A stretch of DNA of 31,704 nucleotides. Source: an uncultured Finegoldia sp. Lineage in GTDB: Bacteria; Bacillota; Clostridia; Tissierellales; Peptoniphilaceae. The notes beneath the pieces are model-generated. The model searched no databases, had not been told where the DNA came from, and worked only from the letters and a program-made list of their open reading frames with translations. The DNA lies in NCBI RefSeq assembly GCF_900766215.1, contig NZ_CAAFUQ010000099.1, positions 1-31,704 on the forward strand, read 5' to 3'. Position numbers and translations under genes: made by a program. Of the stretch, positions 23,853 to 31,704 are shown piece by piece (position 1 is the first letter of the stretch; each line of letters opens with the position of its first letter).

Positions 23853-25273
23853 TTAATTAGCTCCTCGTAAAGTTTAATGTATTCCTTTGCTGATTGTTCC
23901 CAATCATTTTTAGAATTCATTGCGTGTTCTTGAATTACTTTAAAATCATCATTGTAATAAAAAGATATTGCTCTTCGTAATGTATACAAAAAGTCGTGTG
24001 CATTTATATTAGTAAACGAAAATCCATTGCCTTCTTTGGTGAATTCATTAAATGATTGAACTGTATCTCTCAATCCTCCAGTTTCACGTACTACAGGAAT
24101 AGTTCCATATCTCATTGCAATTAATTGAGATATTCCACAAGGTTCAAATACTGATGGCATCATCAAAAAATCTGCTCCAGCGTATATTTTGTGTGACTCT
24201 TCGTTATTATAATAAATATTAGCCTTTAATTTATCGGGAAATTTCCATTCATAGTATTTGAACATTTCTTCATAAGAATATTCTCCTGTTCCCAAAATTA
24301 TCACTTGAACATCTTCTGTTGTCAAAAACTCATCCATGATGTATCTAACAAGCTCTAAGCCTTTGTTTTCAACTAATCTAGTTACCATTGCAAACACTGG
24401 AACGTCCTTTTCTTCTAAGCCATACATCCTTTGTAGTGCTTTTTTATTTACAGATTTGTCTTTGATATTTTTCAAGGAATAATTCTTAAATAAATATGGG
24501 TCTGTTTGAGGATCCCAAATAGTCGTGTCAATTCCATTTGTAATTCCAGATATTTTGTAGTGATATTGTCTGATTACTCCGTCTAATCCTTCTCCGAAGA
24601 AAGAATATTTTATTTCATCCGCGTAAGTTTTAGAAACTGTTGTGACTTTATCGCTGAAAACTATCGCGCCTTTCATAAAATTAATTGCATCGTAGAATTT
24701 CAATGCATCTTCAGAAAAATACATCGGAGATAGATCAGTTTGCCTCAAAGAATTTGAACTGAAAACTCCCTGATATTTTAAATTATGAATCGTAAAAACT
24801 GTTTTTATTGACTCATAGAAAGGATCTCCTTTGGCAAAATCTCGTGCATAGACATTGACCATTGCAGTGTGCCAATCATTAGAATGGATAATATCACAAT
24901 TAAAGTCGATGTATCGTAACAATTGAACGCAAGCTTTTGAAAAAAACACAAATCTTTCGCAATCATCATTTTCTCCATAAACATTATCTCTATAGAAATA
25001 ATCTTCATTATCTAAGAAATAAAATTCTACACCTCTATGAACGTATTTAAATACACCAACATAATGATGCTTAAAATCCAAATCTATATAAAAACTTCCT
25101 TCAAATTTAAATTTATTTCTATATTCTTCACTTATCAATTTGTACAAAGGGATGACCACTTTTACATCATTGCCTTGTTTTTTCATTTCTATTGGTAAAG
25201 TTCCTGCTACATCTGCAAGTCCACCAGTTTTTATAAATGGATCAGCCTCTGCTGCACAATATAATATCTTCAT
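23849..25273 (-). CDS. glgA: Glycogen synthase (ADP-glucose, GT5)
   Basis: A 474-residue GT-B glycosyltransferase that extends alpha-1,4-glucan chains from ADP-glucose. The N-terminal ADP-glucose motif KTGGLADV (15-22) and the C-terminal VFEPCGISQLIAMRYG, with Glu377 matching the catalytic glutamate of the E. coli enzyme, are both intact, as is VTRLVENKGLEL. Length equals the family norm (about 477). The downstream gene starts in its last codon (ATGA overlap), so the phosphorylase-like protein is made in step with it. AGGGGA precedes the ATG. Confidence 0.97.
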   Translation of the reverse strand: MKILYCAAEADPFIKTGGLADVAGTLPIEMKKQGNDVKVVIPLYKLISEEYRNKFKFEGSFYIDLDFKHHYVGVFKYVHRGVEFYFLDNEDYFYRDNVYGENDDCERFVFFSKACVQLLRYIDFNCDIIHSNDWHTAMVNVYARDFAKGDPFYESIKTVFTIHNLKYQGVFSSNSLRQTDLSPMYFSEDALKFYDAINFMKGAIVFSDKVTTVSKTYADEIKYSFFGEGLDGVIRQYHYKISGITNGIDTTIWDPQTDPYLFKNYSLKNIKDKSVNKKALQRMYGLEEKDVPVFAMVTRLVENKGLELVRYIMDEFLTTEDVQVIILGTGEYSYEEMFKYYEWKFPDKLKANIYYNNEESHKIYAGADFLMMPSVFEPCGISQLIAMRYGTIPVVRETGGLRDTVQSFNEFTKEGNGFSFTNINAHDFLYTLRRAISFYYNDDFKVIQEHAMNSKNDWEQSAKEYIKLYEELIK

Positions 25274-25283
25274 TTACATTCCC

Positions 25284-26396
25284 CTATTTATCTTCCAAAA
25301 TTGCGTTCTTTTTTAGTTCATATGGATAATTTGGATTACCAACGGCAGTTACATTTTCTTTGATTAGAACTCCTTTGTCTGTAATCGTATTGACAACTAC
25401 AGCATTTTTTTCAATAATTGACCTTTCAAAAATCACAGAGTTTTTAATAACCGCACCTCCTTGAATTTCAACACCTCTAAAAATAATCGAGTTTTCTACT
25501 TTTCCATCAATTTTAACTCCGTTTGCTATTAGAGAATTTTTCACAGAAGCAGAGTCCCCATATAAAGCGGAAGGTTCGTCTTTTGATTTTGTAAGCAACA
25601 GACCATTTTTGAAAAATACATTATTGTAAATATCAGCATTTAACAATTTTAAATTCGCATCATAAAATTGTGTCAAATTTCTAATTACTTCGACATAACC
25701 ATCAATCATGTACACGCCTATTTTTAATTTATCTAAATTAGAAATAATAACATCAATTAATTCATTGGAATTAGAATTTTTAGCTGCATCGTGAATTAAA
25801 TCTAAGAAAACTTTCTTTTTCATGTATCCTATATTTGTCATCAAGTTAAATTCATCGTCAATTCCCTGATTTGTTCCTATACTAATCAGATTTCCATCAT
25901 CATCCAAGTTTAATCTTGTTTCTCCGATGTATAATCCAGTGGCATTATCAACTTCTTTACAGAATAATAATATATCCAAATCTTCTTCGATAAATCTGTC
26001 ATGTGAAACCGAAAAATCTTCCCTAAATATAACCATAGGATCGTAGAAGTACAGCTCTTCTTCACTAGATCTCAAATAAAAATCTCTAGTTTCATTATAT
26101 GCTACTATTTCCTTACCTGCATTTTCAAAAGTTGGAGGGAAAATAACAAGTCCATTTCTTCTTCTGTTTAATTCGTAACTTTCACCATTTCCTAAGTGAT
26201 CTAAAGTTGAACGCATGATTTTTCCACCATATAAAACAACGTTTGAAAATTCATTATTAGCGAAGTTACTCAAAGCGATATCTATAATTCTGTATCTTGC
26301 TCCATAAGGAAGCATATATTCAGGTCTAGAATCAGTTAAATATCCAAAATCTTGCCTACTTTTTCCACCGTATATAATTCCAATACAATTTTGCAT
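25284..26396 (-). CDS. glgD: GlgD subunit of glucose-1-phosphate adenylyltransferase
   Basis: A 370-residue protein paralogous to GlgC. It has the nucleotidyltransferase domain (YGARYRIIDIALSNFANN, about 31-48) and a left-handed beta-helix C-terminus with hexapeptide-like repeats (SIIFRGVEI, AVIKNSVIF, AVVVNTITDKG). The GlgC loop GGxGxRLxxLT is replaced by IYGGKSRQDFGYLTD, as in GlgD. In Firmicutes GlgD is usually non-catalytic and activates GlgC in a heteromeric enzyme. It follows glgC by nine bases with AGGAGG before the ATG. Confidence 0.94.
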   Translation of the reverse strand: MQNCIGIIYGGKSRQDFGYLTDSRPEYMLPYGARYRIIDIALSNFANNEFSNVVLYGGKIMRSTLDHLGNGESYELNRRRNGLVIFPPTFENAGKEIVAYNETRDFYLRSSEEELYFYDPMVIFREDFSVSHDRFIEEDLDILLFCKEVDNATGLYIGETRLNLDDDGNLISIGTNQGIDDEFNLMTNIGYMKKKVFLDLIHDAAKNSNSNELIDVIISNLDKLKIGVYMIDGYVEVIRNLTQFYDANLKLLNADIYNNVFFKNGLLLTKSKDEPSALYGDSASVKNSLIANGVKIDGKVENSIIFRGVEIQGGAVIKNSVIFERSIIEKNAVVVNTITDKGVLIKENVTAVGNPNYPYELKKNAILEDK

Positions 26397-26405
26397 AATA
26401 TCCTC

Positions 26406-27545
26406 CTAGCACTCTTCAATTCCATCTTCGCTAACCAAATAAATTTTGTCAGAATTTTTTTCACCAATCACTTGATTTTCTTCTATAGTCATTGATTCTG
26501 CAACCACACAATTGTATAGTTTTGCTCCCTTCTTAATTACTGTATCGCTCAAAATAACAGAATCTTGAATATCTGTATCTTTTTCTACAGTAATAGATGA
26601 AAACAAAACAGAATTATTGACATTACCATAAATCAAGCAATTTTCATTGATTAGAGATTTTTTTACTGTTGCAACCTCGTCGACATAATGAGGAGGAAGA
26701 TTTCTATTCTTTGTGTAAATTCTCCAACTTGTATCGTACAAATCAAGTTTATTATCCGGATTTAATAAATCAAGATTTGCTTGCCAATAACTTCTTACAG
26801 TTCCTACATCTTTCCAATATCCACCAAATTTCCATGCAAACACATTCAAGCCATCATCAATTATTTTAGGGATTATGTTCATACCAAAATCGTGTTTGGA
26901 ATTTTTGTCTTCATTATCTTCTATCAAATATTTTTTCAAAGTGTGCCAGTTAAAAATATAAATTCCCATTGAAGCCAAATTACTCTTAGGATTTGCAGGT
27001 TTTTCTTCAAACTCTACAATTTTACCATTATCATCAGTATTCATAATCCCAAACCTACTAGCTTCACTCCAATCAACTTCCATAACTGCAATAGTAAGTT
27101 CACTATTTTTTTCTTTGTGATACTTCAAGATTTTATTGTAATCCATCTTGTAAATATGATCCCCGGATAAAATAACCACATATTCAGCATCTAATTCATC
27201 CAAATAATTCATATTTTCATAAATTGAGTTTGCAGTACCTTCATACCAGTTACCACCACTTTCAGTAGCAAATGGAGATAAAATCCTTAACCCACCTGAA
27301 TTTCTCGACAAATCCCAGCTTGAACCATTTCCTAAATGCGAATTCAATTTGAATGGTTTGTACTGAGTTAGAATCCCAACATCTCTAATATCGGAATTTG
27401 CAGCGTTACTTAAAGCGAAATCAATTATTCTATATTTTCCGCCAAAAGAAACTGCTGGTTTTGCAACATTTTTAGTCAAAGCTTTGAGTCTTGAACCTTG
27501 ACCACCAGCTAAAAGCATTGCAACTACTCTATTTCGTGCTTTCAT
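26406..27545 (-). CDS. glgC: Glucose-1-phosphate adenylyltransferase, catalytic subunit
   Basis: A 379-residue enzyme making ADP-glucose from glucose-1-phosphate and ATP, the committed step of glycogen synthesis. The triphosphate loop LAGGQGSRLKALT (12-24), AKPAVSFGGKYRIIDF, the substrate motif VEFEEKP and SGDHIYKMDY with the catalytic Asp are all present, followed by a beta-helix C-terminal domain. It is of Bacillus/GlgC size and lies between glgB and glgD with gaps of 8 and 9 bases. AGGAGGG precedes the ATG. Confidence 0.97.
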   Translation of the reverse strand: MKARNRVVAMLLAGGQGSRLKALTKNVAKPAVSFGGKYRIIDFALSNAANSDIRDVGILTQYKPFKLNSHLGNGSSWDLSRNSGGLRILSPFATESGGNWYEGTANSIYENMNYLDELDAEYVVILSGDHIYKMDYNKILKYHKEKNSELTIAVMEVDWSEASRFGIMNTDDNGKIVEFEEKPANPKSNLASMGIYIFNWHTLKKYLIEDNEDKNSKHDFGMNIIPKIIDDGLNVFAWKFGGYWKDVGTVRSYWQANLDLLNPDNKLDLYDTSWRIYTKNRNLPPHYVDEVATVKKSLINENCLIYGNVNNSVLFSSITVEKDTDIQDSVILSDTVIKKGAKLYNCVVAESMTIEENQVIGEKNSDKIYLVSEDGIEEC

Positions 27546-27553
27546 AAGCCCTC

Positions 27554-29458
27554 CTATTTTTTATTGATATTTCTTAATTTATTTAACTTAATAAACATTG
27601 CAGAAAATGGTTCTATATCAACTGAAATAGAAAATTCTCTGTCATTATGCTTTATATTTTTTGAATAATATGGTTTGTTTCTATTCAAATTACCACCGTA
27701 TTTTTTCATCGAAGAATTAAGTACAACTGAATAAAGAGCGTAATCGTCAACACCAACAGGATAATTTTTTCTTAAAACAGGTGTAAAATTAAATATGCAA
27801 ATAATTTTCTCATTCTTCGAGTTAATTCTCTCGAAAATTATCAAAGATTCATTTGAATTATTAACATCTTCCCATTGAAATCCTGAGTAACTGCTGTCCA
27901 AATCATAAAATTCGTCATTTGTTTGATAGAATTTATTCAAATCACTCATGAATCGTTTTAGTTTTTGATGCTTTTCGTATTCTAAAACTTCCCATGTAAC
28001 TTCTTTATATTCATTCCACTCATCAAATTGTCCTATATCATTTCCCATGAACAATAGTTTTTTACCAGGATGAGCAAACATAAATGAATATAAAAGTCTA
28101 GTTTGATCAAACTTTTCATCGTAAGTTCCTGGCATTTTACCAATCATAGAGTTTTTCATATGCACGACTTCGTCGTGACTAAATGGAAGAATATAATTTT
28201 CATTAAAAGCATACATAATAGAAAAAGTTAATAAATTATGATGGTTTTTTCGATAAATTGGGTCAAGTTTCATGTATTTTATAATGTCATTCATCCAACC
28301 CATGTTCCATTTAAAATCAAACCCAAGCCCATTTTTTTCTACAGGCTTTGTAACATTTGGCCAAGAAGTAGATTCTTCAGCAATCACAAATACACCAGGG
28401 ACTTCAGATTTTATTGTTTGATTTAATTTTTTAATAAATTCAATAGCTTCTCTATTTTCTACACTTCCATCTTCATTTCTGATATCTTTTCCTGAAAAAT
28501 TCAAATAAATCATATATGCAACTGCATCTACTCTTAATCCATCAATATGATAATACTTAAACCAAAATAGTGCCGAGGATATCAGAAAATTAACGACTTC
28601 TTTTTTTGAAAAATCAAAGTTCAAAGTACCCCATTGATCATTGTCAGCAAGATACTTATTTGATTTTTCAAATAAATTATTCCCATCAAATTTTCTTAAA
28701 CCAAAATCATCCTTGCAAAAATGTGCTGGAACCCAGTCCATGATTACGCCGATATCATTTTGATGTAATTTATCTATCAAATACATCAAATCTTTTGGAC
28801 AACCAAACCTTGAAGTAGCTGCAAAAAATCCCGTAAGTTGATATCCCCATGATCCGTCAAATGGATGCTCCATCAATGGCATAAACTCAACATGAGTATA
28901 ATTCATTTCCTTGAGATATTTTACAAGTTCATCTGCAAGTTGAATATACGATAGATAATTTTCCCCATGTTTTCTCCATGAAGATAGATTAATCTCGTAT
29001 ATACTCATTGGACTGTGTATTTTATCAGTTTTTTTTCTTCTTTTTAGCCATTTACTATCATTCCATTTATAACCATTTATTTCGTAAACCTTGCTTGCCG
29101 TTTTTGGTCTTAATTCACTGTGAAGTGCGAACGGATCAGCTTTGTATAAAATTTCTGAATCCTGTGTTACGATTCTGTATTTATACGAGTCGAAAATTTG
29201 TACATCTTTAAGGCATATCTCCCAAATCTCACCATCATTTAGTTTTTTTAATGGGAGTGAATAATCATCCCAATCATTGAAATCTCCAACCAAATTTACA
29301 TATTTCGCATTGGGTGCCCATACTAAAAACCTAGTGAAACTACCTTCTTCATTGGAATAAATATGTGAACCTAGAAAATTATACAATTTATTATTATTTC
29401 CTTCGTGAAACAAATACACATCTGTCTCATAATTTTCTTGATAAAAATACTCTTTCAT
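27554..29458 (-). CDS. glgB: 1,4-alpha-glucan branching enzyme (GH13)
   Basis: A 634-residue enzyme that cuts alpha-1,4 chains and rejoins them as alpha-1,6 branches of glycogen. The CBM48 N-terminal domain (WAPNAKYVNLVGDFNDWD, 47-64) is followed by a GH13 barrel: DWVPAHF (241-247), GLRVDAVAYM with nucleophile Asp311, IAEESTSWP with Glu361, and FSHDEVVH with His428 and Asp429. A beta-sandwich C-terminal domain ends the protein. All catalytic residues are present. TAGGAG precedes the ATG. It lies 36 bases after the beta-CASP gene, without a terminator or clear promoter between, so read-through is likely. Confidence 0.96.
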   Translation of the reverse strand: MKEYFYQENYETDVYLFHEGNNNKLYNFLGSHIYSNEEGSFTRFLVWAPNAKYVNLVGDFNDWDDYSLPLKKLNDGEIWEICLKDVQIFDSYKYRIVTQDSEILYKADPFALHSELRPKTASKVYEINGYKWNDSKWLKRRKKTDKIHSPMSIYEINLSSWRKHGENYLSYIQLADELVKYLKEMNYTHVEFMPLMEHPFDGSWGYQLTGFFAATSRFGCPKDLMYLIDKLHQNDIGVIMDWVPAHFCKDDFGLRKFDGNNLFEKSNKYLADNDQWGTLNFDFSKKEVVNFLISSALFWFKYYHIDGLRVDAVAYMIYLNFSGKDIRNEDGSVENREAIEFIKKLNQTIKSEVPGVFVIAEESTSWPNVTKPVEKNGLGFDFKWNMGWMNDIIKYMKLDPIYRKNHHNLLTFSIMYAFNENYILPFSHDEVVHMKNSMIGKMPGTYDEKFDQTRLLYSFMFAHPGKKLLFMGNDIGQFDEWNEYKEVTWEVLEYEKHQKLKRFMSDLNKFYQTNDEFYDLDSSYSGFQWEDVNNSNESLIIFERINSKNEKIICIFNFTPVLRKNYPVGVDDYALYSVVLNSSMKKYGGNLNRNKPYYSKNIKHNDREFSISVDIEPFSAMFIKLNKLRNINKK

Positions 29459-29494
29459 ATTTTCTCCTAGCTCTTAAGCATCAAATATCAGAAC

Positions 29495-31114
29495 TTATTC
29501 GCCAGTTATCATGTTTATAGTCATGATTTTATTCTTTAAATCTAATAGTTGATTATTTAGTTGATTGTACTCTTCTGAGTCCAGGTTGTTATGATCAAAT
29601 AATTCTTTGTTTTCATATAATCTATCTACTTTTTGTTTTATTTTCTCTAATTCTTCATACAGATCATTGTTTAAACGATTAGTAGATATTTCTTGTTCAA
29701 TATCGTATTCTCCAGCTTCAAATTCTTCTGTTGAATAAATTTCAGGTATCACAGAATCAATATTATATTTTTCTCTCAACAAATCAGATAAAGCATCTGC
29801 CCCTTCAGATTCACCATGAGTTATGAATATTTTTTTAGGTTTTGTTTTCATGTTTCCAACAAAATCTAGTAAGTTATTTTGGTCAGCATGACCAGAAAAA
29901 CCTCCTAAATTATATATTTCGGCATTGACTTTTATTGTTTCTCCGAATAGTTTTACTTCATCTATTCCATCTAACAAAATTCTTCCAAGTGATCCTTCTG
30001 CTTGGTAACCAACAAAAACAACGGCATTTTTTTCATCCCATAAATTATGCTTTAAGTGGTGACGAACTCTTCCTGCTGTAGCCATTCCGCTTGAAGATAT
30101 GATTACTCTTGGAAACTTTACGTTATTCAGCATCTTTGATTCATCAATGTTTTTTACGTAGTGTAAGTTTTCGAATTCAAAAACATTATCCCCACTGGAA
30201 ATATAATCCTTAGCCTTTTGATTAAATAAATCACTATTTTTCATAAAAGCTTTCGTAGCTTCAAGAGCCATCGGGCTATCTACATATACCGGGACTTTCT
30301 TTTCATAATGATCTTTAATTTGATAATCATAATAACTATTTAATTCATAAATAATTTCCTGAGTTCTACCAACTGCAAAACTAGGAATAATTACAGTGCC
30401 TCCTCTGGCTGAAACTTTTTCGATTATGTCAATCAATGATTCAACACTTTCTTTGTAAGGCTCATGAATTCTGTTACCATAAGTAGATTCCATAACCAAA
30501 TAATCACAACCTGACAAAGTTTGAGGATTATTTAAAATAGGGTTATTGGAAGTTCCTATATCTCCAGAGAAAATAATTTTAGTAGTTTTATTATTCTCAG
30601 TTATAAATATTTCTAAACTGGAAGATCCTAGCATATGCCCAGCATCTCTGAAAATAACTTTAATATCCTCATTTATCTTTACAACTTCGTCATAATAACG
30701 TGCTCTAAATAACGAGATGCAACTCATCGCATCTATCGTAGTATAAAGTGGGCTTAGCAGTGTTTTGCCAGATCTTTGTCTTTTTCTGTTTTCCCATTCA
30801 ACGTCACTTTCTTGAATTTTGGCACTATCCATTAGCATTATTTCTGACAAATCTTTCGTAGCTTTTGTGCAATATATAGGACTTCTAAATCCTTTCTTAT
30901 ATAAAAGAGGAATTCTTCCTGTATGATCGATATGTGCATGAGTCAAAATCATAAACTCAGCTTCACTAAAATCTATATCGTCATGATTTTTTTGTTCCAA
31001 TTCCTTACTACCTTGAAACAAACCACAATCAACCATGAATTTATGTTTCTCAGTTTCAACTAAATAGCACGAACCTGTAACCTCTTGTGCCGCTCCTAAA
31101 AATGTAATTTTCAT
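29495..31114 (-). CDS. MBL-fold beta-CASP RNA hydrolase (CPSF/Ysh1-like)
   Basis: A 539-residue metallo-hydrolase that likely cleaves or trims RNA. The metallo-beta-lactamase zinc motif is THAHIDHTG (58-66, HxHxDH). DAGHMLGSSSL, FSGDIG and MESTYGNR follow, then the beta-CASP domain (IIPSFAVGRTQE) and the C-terminal GFSGHADQ and FITHGESEG motifs. About 60 residues beyond the fold form a charged coiled coil (LYEELEKIKQKVDRLYENKE). It lacks the RNase J type C-terminal domain. The ATG at 31114 has AGGGGTGA directly upstream; an open extension of 12 codons is ignored. It heads the glg run, possibly by chance. Confidence 0.9.
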   Translation of the reverse strand: MKITFLGAAQEVTGSCYLVETEKHKFMVDCGLFQGSKELEQKNHDDIDFSEAEFMILTHAHIDHTGRIPLLYKKGFRSPIYCTKATKDLSEIMLMDSAKIQESDVEWENRKRQRSGKTLLSPLYTTIDAMSCISLFRARYYDEVVKINEDIKVIFRDAGHMLGSSSLEIFITENNKTTKIIFSGDIGTSNNPILNNPQTLSGCDYLVMESTYGNRIHEPYKESVESLIDIIEKVSARGGTVIIPSFAVGRTQEIIYELNSYYDYQIKDHYEKKVPVYVDSPMALEATKAFMKNSDLFNQKAKDYISSGDNVFEFENLHYVKNIDESKMLNNVKFPRVIISSSGMATAGRVRHHLKHNLWDEKNAVVFVGYQAEGSLGRILLDGIDEVKLFGETIKVNAEIYNLGGFSGHADQNNLLDFVGNMKTKPKKIFITHGESEGADALSDLLREKYNIDSVIPEIYSTEEFEAGEYDIEQEISTNRLNNDLYEELEKIKQKVDRLYENKELFDHNNLDSEEYNQLNNQLLDLKNKIMTINMITGE

Positions 31115-31160
31115 CAAATCACCCCTATTATTTATATACCCAAAAATCATTTGTTATAGT

Positions 31161-31190
31161 AAAATATCCGCAAACTATATTTTGCGGATA
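31161..31190 (-). terminator. Terminator after yerC
   Basis: On the minus strand TATCCGCAAA pairs with TTTGCGGATA around ATATAG, followed by TTTT. It separates yerC from the beta-CASP gene. Confidence 0.82.
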
Positions 31191-31195
31191 ATAAT

Positions 31196-31522
31196 TTATT
31201 TTTGCTTTCTTTTTCTTTTTTCTTCCAAGTTTTTTGCTATTAAAGTATCCAATACTAATTCATATCCCTGAGCACCATTTTGTAAAGATCTATTAACTCT
31301 ACTTATGGTTGCTGTTGATGCGCCAGTATCTTTTTCAATTTCTGAATATGTCTTTCTTATTTTAAGTAACTTTGCTACTTCTAATCTTTGAGAAATTGAA
31401 TGAAGCTCTCTCAATGTGCAAACGTCTTCAAAGAAGCGTTGTAATTCATCTTTACCATTTAACATCATAATCGCATCGAAAAATTCATTTAGTGTTTTGT
31501 CTTCGATATTAATTTCAGCCAT
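31196..31522 (-). CDS. yerC: YerC/YecD family TrpR-like DNA-binding protein
   Basis: A 108-residue all-helical protein of the TrpR-related YerC/YecD family. ELQRFFEDVCTLRELHSISQRLEVAKLL (given here in part) is the family's conserved first helix pair, and YSEIEKDTGASTATISRVNRSL is a TrpR-type helix-turn-helix. The C-terminal NLEEKRKRKQK is basic. Members are putative transcription regulators of unknown target. It has its own promoter, about 80 bases upstream, and its own terminator. AGAAGGAG precedes the ATG. Confidence 0.9.
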   Translation of the reverse strand: MAEINIEDKTLNEFFDAIMMLNGKDELQRFFEDVCTLRELHSISQRLEVAKLLKIRKTYSEIEKDTGASTATISRVNRSLQNGAQGYELVLDTLIAKNLEEKRKRKQK

Positions 31523-31598
31523 AATATTACTCCTTCTATTCTTTTTTTTGGTAACCTTTATCCACTTATAAATATAATATAATGCATTTGATAATTTA

Positions 31599-31627
31599 AG
31601 TATACACGCTTTTTCTTACTAAAGCAA
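31599..31627 (-). promoter_or_regulatory. yerC promoter
   Basis: On the minus strand TTGCTT and TATACT are separated by 17 bases. The region 31523-31704 otherwise holds only AT-rich sequence with no open frame that I can support. Confidence 0.68.
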
Positions 31628-31704
31628 ATGTTTTTTTAGATTAAATTTTTATTACAAAATGTTAAACTAATTCAATAGAAAAATTATGATACTTTATATT
31701 TTTA

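Noticed and set aside
1..31704. CRISPR arrays, tRNA or rRNA genes, prophage or toxin-antitoxin modules
   Set aside because: No regularly spaced repeats, tRNA-like cloverleafs or phage or toxin motifs were seen on either strand.

Overview
The window is AT-rich and compact, with short intergenic gaps, AGGAGG-type ribosome binding sites and TTGACA/TATAAT-type promoters. Its gene content is that of a low-GC Gram-positive fermenter: HPr/EI/CcpA carbon control, FtsW plus a class B PBP, YtxH, a TcaA-like zinc-ribbon protein, GlgC plus GlgD, and YerC. By feel this fits an anaerobic coccus of the Tissierellia/Peptoniphilaceae (Finegoldia-like). That assignment is inference; no 16S gene is present. Apart from the left edge and nadK, almost every gene lies on the minus strand.

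Layout. 1-115: 3' end of an IS30-family insertion sequence. It abuts an NDH-2-like FAD/NAD oxidoreductase (to 1097) that has lost its N-terminal FAD-binding motif. 1122-3531: xanthine/urate-type NCS2 permease and carbamate kinase. 3660-4863: ModE-type winged-helix protein and a divergent aminoglycoside-phosphotransferase-fold protein with unrecognisable catalytic motifs. 4917-8912: PTS enzyme I, HPr, a CcpA-like regulator and a diacylglycerol-kinase-family lipid kinase, read in the order lipid kinase, ccpA, ptsH, ptsI. 9071-11484: DUF948-like membrane protein, YtxH protein and a TcaA-like zinc-ribbon membrane protein. 11563-11824: a gene-free interval holding a 6S RNA-like gene with its own promoter and terminator. 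11831-13538: divergent rluA-type pseudouridine synthase and nadK. 13592-16833: FHA protein, FtsW/RodA/SpoVE protein and class B PBP in overlapping order. 16922-17494: xpt.

17613-31114 is a long, tightly packed minus-strand run: beta-CASP RNase, glgB, glgC, glgD, glgA, a phosphorylase-like gene, pulA, a putative papain/C39-fold protein and phosphoglucomutase. Neighbours from glgB onward are separated by 10 bp or less, or overlap. YerC (31196-31522), with its own promoter and terminator, precedes it.

How it fits together. The glg run encodes glycogen synthesis from glucose-1-phosphate (GlgC/GlgD, GlgA, GlgB), debranching (PulA) and interconversion with glucose-6-phosphate (Pgm). The expected phosphorylase is replaced by a protein that has the GlgP fold by eye but lacks the PLP-binding lysine segment and the glycine-rich loop. 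This and the adjoining cysteine-protease-fold protein are the most unusual features of the window. The pts/ccpA block supplies sugar-uptake energy coupling and its catabolite regulator. The permease, carbamate kinase and ModE-like gene suggest purine catabolism.
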